NCBI GenBank assembly: GCA_013399875.1
Contig: VXAZ01000995.1
Location: 578,797 to 642,796 of the forward strand
Direction: 5' to 3'
DNA length: 64,000 bases
From: Gymnorhina tibicen
Lineage: Eukaryota; Chordata; Aves; Passeriformes; Artamidae
In this document: positions 37,501-49,140 of the stretch, piece after piece
Layout of the letters: each line of letters starts with the position of its first letter
Numbering within the stretch: position 1 is the stretch's first letter
Notes under the pieces: generated by a model
What the model was told of the DNA's origin: nothing
Seen by the model: the letters and a program-made list of their open reading frames with translations, nothing else
Database searches by the model: none
Made by a program: the position numbers and the translations under genes

Positions 37501-40500
37501 TTTGTGATGGTCAGTATCTTTCAAATTCAATGATATTAGACTAACACACATTCAAAAGCAGGCTGCAGCCTGGCGTTTTTCCAGCAGCTAACATGATTGG
37601 GGCCTGATTCCTACTGACTTCAAACCTTCATGTATTCTCAGTGCCTGCTCTCCGATTTTCAGAAGTGTCACCAGAAGGCAGATCTAATGAGTAGAACAGA
37701 AGTTTGGATTTCACTATTTCCTGCATTTTAATTTCATGTATCAGACTAATTTTATCTGTAATATGCTTTATCAGACATAATAAAACTGGATGGGATGCGA
37801 GACATCGTTCAGCATCATTCTGGGACCCCAGTCACAGACCAAAAGGCTGTTACTTCAGGTGTGTTTAAGTCAGGAGAAGTCTGCTCTTCACCTTAAAATC
37901 AGGAAAAGTGTGTAGAGAATTATCAAGGAAATGTGGGAAGAGACTGCTGTAGACCTTCAGTAGGTCTTAAGATGCTTTAAAACTTCAACTTTTATGCTAA
38001 GGCCAGAAAGAAATGTCAAAACAAGATGAATTAAAGGAAATGGTCATGGACAAGAGATGACAGAAAGAATTAACTTTTCACCTCCACAGCTAGAACTGAC
38101 CACAGACCAAGAGCAGACTGGTTTAGGTAACCACACGATGTAAAACTCAGGCTAAAGGTTAGACCTAATCTACCCAAAGACAGGATGACAAATGAAGTGC
38201 ATCCACTTGCCATAATTAGATAATGATAAGGCTTTGCTTCAGATTGACATTTGCCTTGCTTTGAACCTGTGTTCATTTTGAGATTCTTACCTGCAGGGGT
38301 GAGGAGATCTGTGCTGCCTTTAAATGCAACAATTGAGACCTGGGCAAAATTTAGTTCTAACATACTGCCTCCAAATAATCTTTCCTAGCAGGTTAAGAAA
38401 TTCTGCAAAGTTTGTAAATGTCACTAGTTTGTTTTAAAATGTATTTATATTTATGAAATCGTGTTCTATGTATACCTGTTAATAAAATGTTTACACTAGA
38501 CTCTTTTAAATTAATTCACTATATTATTTGATTAATAGTTTCAGTATTTTAAAAGCAATTCTTTGAAATACTTTGGCTTGTACTTTAATGGTCCTTTGAA
38601 GTCTTTTGGTTCCTAGATCATGCTGGGGCATTAACATCAACTCTCAAAGCAGAGTAAGTCACACCTATGTCATTCTTGGGAGATGTTTGTCTAACTCATT
38701 CTAGAACTCTTACTGCTGTTCAGTGAACTTCTCTGATCATCAAAAGATACTTTCTCCACCCCAGTTGTATCACAGCTTATGTTTCATCTATTCACACTCA
38801 CACACATTAAACCCTTCTCAATTTAGGACAATTTCCAAAGTTCACAGAGGTCAATGGAATCACTTGCACTTACTTTAATAGAAGCAGGCCCTCAGAGATG
38901 AAAAACTTATTTTATACATTTTCAGTCATCATTGCAAGGTCATTCCATTTTAAAAAAGGAACTTTCCTAAGCAAACATCACAATCTGTGGGTGGGCAATG
39001 ATGTTTACCTTAAAATGGAAACTTTTTTTTCCCCACAGGTAGAATCTGTACATGGTAAAATGCAGAATATGGCTGAAGCTGTAACAACAGTTCTAGTGGA
39101 AATAAAGAAAATTAACTTGCTTTAAAAAAAAAAAAAAGAGGGAACAGTAAAAATTATAGGTTTTTCATGTATATTAAAAGCTTCGTGTAAGCATAAACCA
39201 GAACTGAATGTATCTTAACAAATTGCTCACTGAATGAGTTTTGTCTCTGTGAATTGTTTGGGATTAAACTGTGATTTTCTCAAATGCATTTGCTCTTATT
39301 GCTTTACTGACAATACATTATGAAGAAGTCTCGATCTGTAGCTCATTTTTGAGCTCTGTTTGTTGGAAATATAATTACACACTACGTTTCTTTTTCCTGA
39401 TTGGGGGAGCGGTGAAACTGTTAGACACAGGTTTCCAGTGTCAATACTACGATTAGGATTTTAAATTCAGCTGGGGGAGAAGTTGCTCTGTGATTCAAAT
39501 CACACTGAAAAGCCATTGACTGCAGCAGCCCTGGCTTGTAATCACATTGCTCAGTGGTAACCCTGAATTTGCAACCTTGTTCATAAACATATTCTGTGGG
39601 CTGAAAGTACTGAAAGAACAAGCAACGCTCTGCAATCCATAGTTATTGACTTATGTTCTGGATTAATTACCATATTTTATTTCTATAACTTTTTTTTCAT
39701 TACGGGGATTATAGGCACAATCTAAACTCTTTGTGTAGGGAAACAGATTTTTAGATGCATGTTAATAATCACCATTATTTCATTCATTATCAATTAAACA
39801 TTAAATTAATAATGCTATTATCTTGGGATCAAGATCCATGTTGTGAAGCTGAGAATTTAAAGATATTAATATTTTTTTATTATTTATGTTTCATGCTATT
39901 TTAATAAGGTTTCCCCTTCACCTTCCTTTCCATAATTGCTATATATTTGCAACATTAATTCAACATTAATGGACATTTATTTATGGGAATTAATTTTGTT
40001 TCTATAATAAAGCTGCTAATGAAACATATTGGAAGGTTCGTACTGTGGAACCAATTATTTCCTATCATATCTGTAAGTAACATTACAGACCAGCTTGCAG
40101 TTCCTGAACATAATTGTCATTAGATTTTGTGCAAGTTTCCTCAAAACTACATCTAAACATTAGCAGCCTTCAGTCTAAGTAGTTCACCCATAAACTTTAA
40201 ATAAACCATCAGGATGCCCTTCGGATTTCTGAGGAATAGCTTTTCGACAAAAAAGAGTTCCCACTGAAAACTCTGTTTTGAAATTATTCACAGGATTGTC
40301 TCAAAAATACACAAATATGAGGCCTTTTGTGGATGGAAAATATAGTGAAGAAAGTTTATTTTTCAAATTGCTTTGATAAATCAAATTTAAGTGACTAAAA
40401 CGAACTATCCCCACTTCTTTATCAATCATCTCAACTCTCAAATAGTTTTGTTGCACTAAGCAGTGAAAAATACATTTTAAGAAGTGTGATGTGATCATAA

Positions 40501-41149
40501 GACAACAGACAGAAAGACCAAATGCAAATTATTGTTCGTAGAAGTATGCATTATGGTGGTGTATTCAGACCACTATCATCACATTATTCATAGCGGTCAC
40601 TCTTTATTTCTGGTACCAGAGGAAATTACCATTTCTTGCACTCTAAGTAAGCAATGTGCAGTCACCTCAAGCTCAATTGAAGTATTTCGTTTTCAAGTAG
40701 TCTATCTCCTACAGTGACTCTACACGGAATTTTCTTTACACCACACAGATTTCAGTGGTAGACCTTCTCAACTCATGAGAACCTGGGCTACATCTGGTCC
40801 CTGATATCCTCAAAGCTACAGAGAATGGTAACAGTGTAATACCTGGTTTATGATGCATTCAGAAGTCCAGTTTTTGAGTCTCTGCACTAGAGTGGATAAT
40901 CTCCCTCTCTAGGGATGACATTTATCTTAAGTCTCAAACAATAGTGATTGCATCAGAAAATATCCTTGAAAAGCTGTGCCATGAGAGACAAGTCTAGAGT
41001 GGATAGTGAGGGAGGTACAATAAATTCCTTCCTGGTAATGGTCTTATGCCTGACCATGTGAATTTTAATGTTCCTATCTCAGCAAACATAAATACCATTG
41101 TTCATAAAATTATCATCTTGGTCATAAAATTACCTTCCCCTTTTTAAAA
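37501..41149. other. Unique noncoding DNA, including a TAAT/ATTA-dense block
   Basis: No gene recognised. 38838-38895 (GGTCAATGGAATCACTTGC) may be a further scrap of old repeat. A 14-A run lies at about 39124-39137. 39640-40060 is extremely AT-rich with many TAAT/ATTA motifs, described under findings. Open frames are all under 100 codons. Confidence 0.5.
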
Positions 41150-41730
41150 TTCAGCTGAAGTATTTGACTCAGTGACCCTCCATGACAGAAATCCCACAGG
41201 CTGATTACATGCTGTGTGAAGTATTATTCTCTCTCTTTTGTTTTACATTTACCTGTCATTAACTTCCAGTGACCCTGCTGTTGTTCTGGTGTTCTGAGAC
41301 ACTGTTAAAAAGATGGACTGGCTAGTTTTTGACTCTACCCTTCGTAATCTTAAATGCCTTTAATTAAATGCCTTCTAGTGTTTCTTCTTCACCACTAAAT
41401 CATCCCAGCTCTTGCAATTGTCATATGCAAATCCTTCTATATTCCTAACTCTATTTTCTGGACTTCCACAATTTCAATATTCTTTTACTCTTACCATCCC
41501 AAACTGAATTTCATGTTTTATATTAAGGCATCTCTTGCCCACTGCTCCAGAAGCAAGCATTTTTTTACTTGTAACATGGAATGCAAATATTCAGTTTCAA
41601 TCACTTGACATATAATCTGAGACTGATTTAACATTCCTTGACATTGATTACCTCTTGTATGATACGACTCATCCTCAAACCAGGCATGGACATACTGAAT
41701 AAGGGGTGCATAAGAAACCAGACATGGCTT
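41150..41730 (-). mobile_element. Ancient CR1-type LINE fragment (minus strand)
   Basis: The plus strand carries, in order, TACATGCTGTGTGAAGTATT, TTACATTTACCTGTCATTAAC, CCAGTGACCCTGCTGTTG, CTCTATTTTCTGGACTTCC, AATTTCAATATTCTTTT and AACTGAATTTCATG. This order matches the antisense of an old CR1 group well known from turtles and crocodilians (CTGTGTGAAGAAGTA, TTGGGTGACCCC and CCAATTCCAATATATC blocks). It is heavily mutated with no intact frame, so it belongs to an older layer than the copies at 19.1 and 24.0 kb. Confidence 0.7.
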
Positions 41731-42084
41731 TCCTCCTCTCAGGATCTGTGTTATTATATCTTCTAGAAAGCTGAGCAGGAGCTGGCTTGCTCTGCTGTGT
41801 GCTGGGGGTATGGTGTCATGTTTGGTATCTGAGAACTGTCCACTTTCTCTTCCCTACTCTCATTTGCTACATGCTGCAGTTACAGAAATCCTATACTTTC
41901 ACTTCCTGAAATGCTGGGAGGGAATGCTCTGGGTCTCTTGCTTACACACTTTGCCTTTCAAACACCACAGCACTGTGCCTGAATCACTGAGCTGTAGTCT
42001 GTGACAAAAGCAGAAACTCATTATGATCACTAATTTTCAGTTTTAGAGTCTATGCCCTTGACTAGACACTAAATGGATTTTAAG

Positions 42085-42175
42085 ACCAAGACCAGATTTT
42101 CAAAGGCATTAAAATGCCTCAGAAGGCATATAAACAAATAGTGAGAGTCACTTTCAAATTCCAAAAGCCCCCACA
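42085..42175. repeat. Decayed ancient amniote repeat (GATTTTCAAAGG type)
   Basis: Begins ACCAGATTTTCAAAGGCATT and ends with a decayed inverted counterpart (TTTCAAATTCC). It resembles the palindromic sauropsid repeat with GATTTTCAAAGGTATTTAGG at one end and its complement at the other. Highly diverged, so the family name is uncertain. Confidence 0.45.
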
Positions 42176-45100
42176 AATGCACAGCTATTATTCACAATTT
42201 CTGTTGATATGTAACTTCATGATAACACAGTTCTGTGGCAGTAACATATTTTTTAAGTGTGTAATAAACATTGAAAATATGCCAAAATGATGCCTACCAC
42301 AGGATTTAAAAGCAATTGTTTATGTTATTCTGCTTGCTTTTGGATTTTTTGCTTCAAGCTTTGCTTTGTGTCTACAGTAAGTCCTCCGAAGCTTATAGAG
42401 CAACACGGCTGTGATCTTTCTTGCAGAGAGCTAACGTGCTTAGCTGCATGCCTGTGGCATGTGCGGAGCTCTTACCCGTCAGGCACTGCATTGTACCCCA
42501 CTGGTGAAAGCCCTCCTATCCCACAGCATTCCAACGGCACAGAGCAGAGACACTCGCCAAGTGAGGCAACAAAGCCTTTGCATCCTGATAGTTAAAATCA
42601 GGAGCACTATCTGTGCACCAGCAGCATCTCATAGGGAACAGTGGGACATTTTCTCTCTTACTCTTCAAACACACCAAATGTAAACTGTCTGAACCACAGC
42701 AGTTGTCTTTGTGTGGATGAAATAGCAGGGCAAAGACAGACCTTATGAAATAGCTGTGGTTAGTGGCTTGTTGAGGGGGGTGAGGCAAGAAACTCGCTTT
42801 TAATCAATGTGATAATCGATGACATATGGCATCATAGTCTTGCCTGATTCCATTCTTTCCCTGCACACTACAGGTTTCAGTGCCTTCCCCATTTTTTCTC
42901 CCAGCCCAGGCCCTTAGCAGGCCAACTGGAAATCTGTCTATTGTTTTTTTTATTACATCTGTATTTGAAAAGCAGACGTAAGTCTTCAAAAGAGACTAAT
43001 TTAACTGGGGAAGGACTGCTTAGCAGCCACAGTTTGTTGAGGAGGCTGTGATAACATACACATGCCCTTGCTGTGTTTTCCCATACCAGTCTGACTCCAT
43101 GCACCGCTCTGTGATGCCACTGGCCAAAGGCAGCAAAAAGCTCAGTCAGGGATTCGTATGCTATGATTCTATATTCATATTTTCATGAACTGCAATGCAA
43201 GCAGTATGAATGAAAATCATAGCATGTTCTGATCCTGGGCTCTTTTTTCATCTATTAACTCTGGGTTCAGAAAGCAAAGGCTGTGCTGCATATCCTTTGA
43301 GTGGCATTTGTGTTGGCTTCTAAGAAAAGTTTTTCATGTCATATCTTGGCTTTTGTTGGTGGCACAGACAACACAAGGTGTTTGCTCACAAGGCTAGCTT
43401 AAAGCTTTTCATTTTATGCAGAAAGTCCTGCAGATCTGTGGCTCTGTTGGTCTTTTTTGAAATGAGTGCTGAAAGTCACTGTTACAGCTCTTTTTGTCCT
43501 TCACATGATTATCTGGGTTTAGAATTTCCATGTACTCACCCAACATAATTTTGGGAAAACTTCTCTGTAAATTAAATGAACAGTCTGCGAAGTTACGGGG
43601 AATCTTAGAGTTTTACTCCAAAGTCCAGATTATCGTGACCAAGGGAAAACAATTCTCTCATACTCTCATTTTTTTCTTTTTCATTAGAGATGCCATCTAT
43701 ATTTCACCTTTAGCTTATTTTGTATTTAAGGATAATCTTTCATTCACATTCTGCTATCAGTAACTTGGTTCCTCTAATTTGATGTATTTGCATTTTTTTG
43801 TTAACTACCACTACCCCAACAGCTTCCTAGGGCTGTTTCTAAACCAGACATGTAAATTTATTGTCCTACGTATGTGAGAGTTTCTCTCTGTGGGATACCC
43901 AGTGGCATAAGACTGTCCAGACCGAACTTGGGATATCTTTCAGAAACCTCTTTCCTTCCTCTTCTTTCTACTTAGCACAGAGATTTTGCCTTGACAAGCA
44001 TTCAGTTTACCAGCTGCAGTTAGGTTTCTTTAGCTTGGAGCAGACGTCTATGTGTAGGTAAACTCAGTTTAATTCAATAGCACAACTACTTTGAAAAACT
44101 GTTCGTAGACCACAGAAGGTTTCATAATATTGAAATTTAATTAAATGTTGCTACCATGTTTAAACTAAAACCCTAACATGTACTTATATACACTCCTCAT
44201 GTGTTCATAAAATATGTCAACAGTTTCTGTAAGTCATCAGCCTTTAAGTAGTTCAGCTCCTGGACAGTTTCCTAACTAATGCTCCCTAGGAATTGGACTG
44301 TCTAAATTGGAGGTGTTACAGAGTAGAAACCAGATGGCAAATAGTCAGTAACCTGCATTCAGTAAAGTAGGCAATTATAAAAACATACAAGGTAACCACA
44401 TCCAGAAAAGATCTGATCTTCATTCTGATCCGATACCACGAGTAGGACTGACACTCTAACAAATAGTTCTTATTTTAAGTGCCACATAATGATTGAACAT
44501 TTTCTCATAAACATAGGACTGCTCTTGCCTATAATTCAAGATAAGTTTCTTGAGTAAACCCAGATAGAAACAAACATGTTCAAATGGAGCCTATTGTAAT
44601 CTTCACGTCATTTTCATGCCCTGCTTACCTGGAGGTTATGAATGTTTATTTACTACTGACCACATAATGAGGTATTTAGAGAGGTAACACCGTTGTTTTC
44701 CCAGTGTCTTGCCTCTTTAAAGGGTGATCTCTTGTATTTATACTGCTGAAACGAAAGGTGTGGGATTTGACAGTGACTTGCTGAACTCATTCAGCTTTTC
44801 CTCCTTTCATTTCAACTTAAACCTTCCAAAGTATATGCAACAGTGACCAATTGTAATGTTTCTGCATCTATATAGCACACATCTACTTTTCATCTTTAAT
44901 CATAAAAATTATATGTGATAACAGCAAGCCAATCTGTTGTATATCATTACTACAAATAAACGTTACTACAGAGAAAGTGGTTCATGAGTCAAGTGAATCA
45001 GGAAGGTAATTTACCTTTATTTATACTCAATCTGCCCAAAAGGCTTTTGATACATTGAATCCCTTAAGATTTTAATTAAATACCCTCCAGTAAGAAGCTT

Positions 45101-46733
45101 CGAGTCTTCGGCATTCTTCTCAAGACTCATCATGTCAAGGTTAATCTGAATTTCAGTATGTTAAAGATTGCATGAAGTTTGAATGGAAGTTTCTTGTGTT
45201 CAGGCAATAGGCCTGACTTTGTGGCTTGCTAGCATGGATAGAAATGCTCTATCTTGGAGTTCACCCTACTGCAAATAAAGGTGGATCTTTGGAAAGCAAC
45301 AGAATCATATTGAGGAAACACATATACAAGGGAGGAATTTAAAAAAAAAATTCAACAAAAGCACTTCTACCTGTCCAGCTCTGTGAAATACACAAGCAAT
45401 AGTTTACAACAGTGAGTGACATTTTGAATAATCCCATGCACACCTCTGGCCACTAGCAAGGTAAATGAGTCTTGCTGTACACAAATATGGGACATGAGTT
45501 TGTTAGTCCAACAAGCGGAATATGTGAAGACTGAGCAAGATATCATAGAGTCAAGACACTGCTCTGGAATTATTATGCCAGTTGGAGTGGATTGCATGCT
45601 TTCAAGACTTCTTTTTTATATCAAAACCTCACACATAAAATTATATGAAATATATATTAAAACCCAAACCAAACCCACTAAACCTTTAATAAATATTAAC
45701 AGATGGTGTGTTGATTGCCTCGTGTGATGCCCAGTTTGACACACAAACTTATGAATGGCAGTCTCTAAACAGGTATGCAAAAGTTTGCTGAGGTACTTTT
45801 CAGGGAATGTGGGAATAAGTATCACAAAAATGTTATGTCACTGCTCTTTAACTTAACAGGGAAATTCTATAGTAAATGACTAGATATTAATTCCCGTGGC
45901 AAGTGCATTTCTGTAGAAACCATTGTATTACTACAGTGGCATACACAAAGGAAGTGGGTTACTGCTGGTCTGGCAGTGACAGCTACCCCTTAGGTGGCGT
46001 TACCATAAAGTCATTTTGACAGTTTTCTTAATAATAATTTTCTTTGAAAATTATGTGTGGCTTTTTTTCCACAACTTATATTGTATCTAATAAGGTATCA
46101 TTCTCTTCTTCCATTGAACATATACAATTATATGGTTTGAACTTTTCTCAAAATCCCACTCTATATCAAAAGTAAATTTTTTGAGTTCAGTATCAATCAT
46201 ACTTCATCATATATCTTGCTCTAGTTTTAATTCATTTCAGTGTGTGCCTATTCACACAAGGTGCTTTACTTTCTGACATTCTCGCCTATATTAATGAGTA
46301 ATTGATTTTAAACCAAGTTCAAAATCCATTCAGACTCACAGGAATCTTTCCTTTTGAAGATTTCAGATCACGCTTAATCCATAAGATAATTTTTAACATT
46401 TCTTTTGCTGTTCTTATGTTAGTAGACAAGCTGCTTCCAAGCAATTTGTTTGAAGAGACTGTGATCGGTCATTTAACAGCACTCTGTCTTGCATTCTGGG
46501 TCAGCCACATCACGGTACAGAAAGACAACAGCTGCCCTATTTCTGTGGCTATCTGGCACACCATTACCTCATTTAGAAAAATGCGAAGCTTTTGATCTTG
46601 TGTGTTCTTGAATAGAACCCAAAGGATTGACGTGAAAAGGAATAACTGATGATTTAAAAAAAAGATGGACATTACAGAGCTTTCAAAGCAGCCCAAATTA
46701 GGAAATTACTTCTCTCCCAGGTGCATGGTTTAG
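42176..46733. other. Unique noncoding DNA
   Basis: No gene recognised. 42380-42620 is somewhat richer in G and C and holds a 102-codon plus frame (42287-42595) plus frames on both strands, with no family resemblance. 46260-46610 is repeat-free and compositionally even, a possible conserved element. GCTATGATTCTATA at 43160 resembles a CR1 terminus, but nothing upstream supports it. Confidence 0.5.
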
Positions 46734-46757
46734 TTTTTTGTTTTGTTTTGTTTTTTG
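46734..46757. repeat. TTTTG simple repeat
   Basis: TTTTTTGTTTTGTTTTGTTT and flanking T/G. Short pentanucleotide repeat. Confidence 0.85.
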
Positions 46758-48769
46758 TAGGAAAGATTTGGTACATATATTTTGTTAGTAATTCAGAAGA
46801 CATTGGATGGACTTCACAGCCTTCTACCACTTCTCCAGACCTGCCTGAACTTCTGATGAGAGGTGCCTAGATTGCAGATTTCAGTTATATCCACTCAGCA
46901 GTATCATTTTTTCTTTAGATTATGGTATGACTCCAGATCTGTTCCAAAGGTCACGCCTTGAAGAGAAATTCTGCATACATGAATCTAAGACTATTCTCTT
47001 GACATTATATCTGGCTCGGACACACAACATATGGATGTCTTACCAAGCAGTATACAGCTTTTGGCAATATGAGGGATTTGGGGTAATTTTTGATCTTTGT
47101 TTCCATTTAACCTTGTTGCTCACCCTCTTATCACATTCATAACAAAGCTGGGTCGTAGCTGTGTTTTTATCTCTACCTTTCAATATCAGCAGCCTTGCTG
47201 CTTCATTACATCAGCATTCCAAGATGACTTTTCACATGCTGAAACAATATTTGTCTTTCTCCTGCTCTTCCTAACCACTCACTTCCCCTCATTTTAATAC
47301 TTCTCTCTTGAATCTCAGGAAGGTAGGTTTGGTTAGCACAGTGCAGCATTAACATAGCTATTGGGCTTCTGGGTCAAGAACAGTCCATGTCCAGCAGTTC
47401 TGAATGTGGATAAATGCAGATAAATGTTCAGAGCTTCTACATCTTGTTTCTTGGCCTCCTAGAAGTGTCACGCAAGGAAACTGGGATTTGGGATAGAACT
47501 TTTGAGGAGAAAGTTTACAAACCCTGTTGTCCATGAGGTGATTTGTAGTCAAGTGGGTATGAAGTTTAGGGCTTTGCTGGTCCTATAATGAAAAGACATA
47601 GTGTTCTGAAGTAATTATTAAAATAGCAAACAGCTCAGGTCTCAATTTAGCCTTGGAAAGTGAAAAAAAAAATATTTCAAGAGAAGGGTAAAAGTAAAGT
47701 GTGGCTGTATCCTTCTGATATGGAAATTACCAGGAATATGTTCTTCATCTTCTAGAATGAGACATCTGGAGTTCTGTCTTTATGGTGTGATTTCTCCCAA
47801 TAATGTAGTGATTTGCATTTTCCGTTTGTGCTGTCTTACTCCAAAAACAGTGACTAAAGTTTAAAAACAATCAAAAGATGTTTTTATTTAGCTGCACCTA
47901 TCCACATTTACCTCAGAAAAATGTTCTGTCTATACCTGGTGGGTTTTTTCCACCTGGCATCCCAGTTTGAAGTTAAATAACTGTAGTTCAGACCTTATTA
48001 TTTTCAAATGAAGCCCAGAAATCACCCAGGGATCACTAGTGTCACCCATGACCCAGACTTACTGAACTGCTACCCTCAGGCCTGAAAAGCAGCCTGGCAG
48101 AACTGGTTATGGTTGTGGTCAGCTAAGGTAGAATATGGCCATGCTCTGGTTTTATCATATCGAGCAGATGGCTGTAATGCAGTCTGTTCATACTGGTGAA
48201 ATGCCTCAGGCTCATCACTTCACCTTCTCAGCTCAGCTTCCTTCCTTCCCTTCAAAGTGGCCCAGCTCTACAGAGAGAAACATTCTTCTCACACTGTGTT
48301 TCTGATAGATCACAGCTACAACAAATAAAAGCCAAGTCTTTGAATCCAGTAGAAAAAGACAAGGGAACAATATAAATTATTTTACCATTTCATAACAATT
48401 ATTTGAACACAATAGGCATCTTCAGTTCACTGGGCTTAGGGCATGTCCCGTTGAAAGATTTACCATTGAGTTCAACGTAAAAAGAGGTAGGCTCTGCTCT
48501 TTAAAGCTATCATCCTATTAAGACAAATGAGAAACACAATCAAAGCTTTGCTGCTGCCATTGTCTCACTGTCTTTGAACATGGCCTCAGCATGGCATTGT
48601 TTTAACAGTGAAGGCCAGACTTACACTTATAAAGAAGTTTCAGGTGATTTTTCTTTTCATATGAAAGAGATTACTATAAAGAATATTAATAAAAGTTACA
48701 AGAAAAATATCATCCTAAACTTTGTTGTCTCAGATTTCCTTCTAGTCATTAGGTTCCCTCTGTAGCCTC

Positions 48770-48804
48770 AAATAAATAATAATAATAATAATAGTAATAA
48801 TAAC
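48770..48804. repeat. AAT trinucleotide microsatellite
   Basis: AAATAAATAATAATAATAAT followed by AATAGTAATAATAA. A nearly perfect (AAT)n of about ten units with one interruption. Likely length-polymorphic. Confidence 0.95.
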
Positions 48805-49100
48805 AAGGCTTAGAAACTATATCTTTGTTGTAGAGATTAAAAACACCAAGAAACTATGCAATATTTTCTAAAAACCTTTGAGTTAGAATAGGTAAGGAGC
48901 AGCTGTGCCATGATACTTACTCCTATCTGAAATTTCTCCCATTACACACTGGGGTTTCAGAATATTCTTCGACCTTTAGTTTATAAAACACTTGGAAGCC
49001 TTTTGTGAGAGCAGGTGCTTTGGGATGATGTTTTTGTTTAACATGTTAAACTGTTTTTAAGACAAGTCAGATATGACTCTTTTCCCCCATTGAAACCGCA

Positions 49101-49140
49101 AATCTATAGATAATAGATTATAGAATAGATAAATAATAGA
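49101..49140. repeat. ATAG-rich simple repeat
   Basis: Degenerate ATAGATAATAGATTATAGAA-type sequence. Low complexity, no gene. Confidence 0.7.

Noticed and set aside
42287..42595. Plus-strand frame of 102 codons in a GC-richer patch
   Set aside because: No domain or signal recognised. The Cys/Phe-rich start and Pro/Ser-rich end look like chance translation.
43155..43172. GCTATGATTCTATA, similar to a CR1 3' terminus
   Set aside because: No CR1-like sequence precedes it, so a terminal octamer match alone is not enough.
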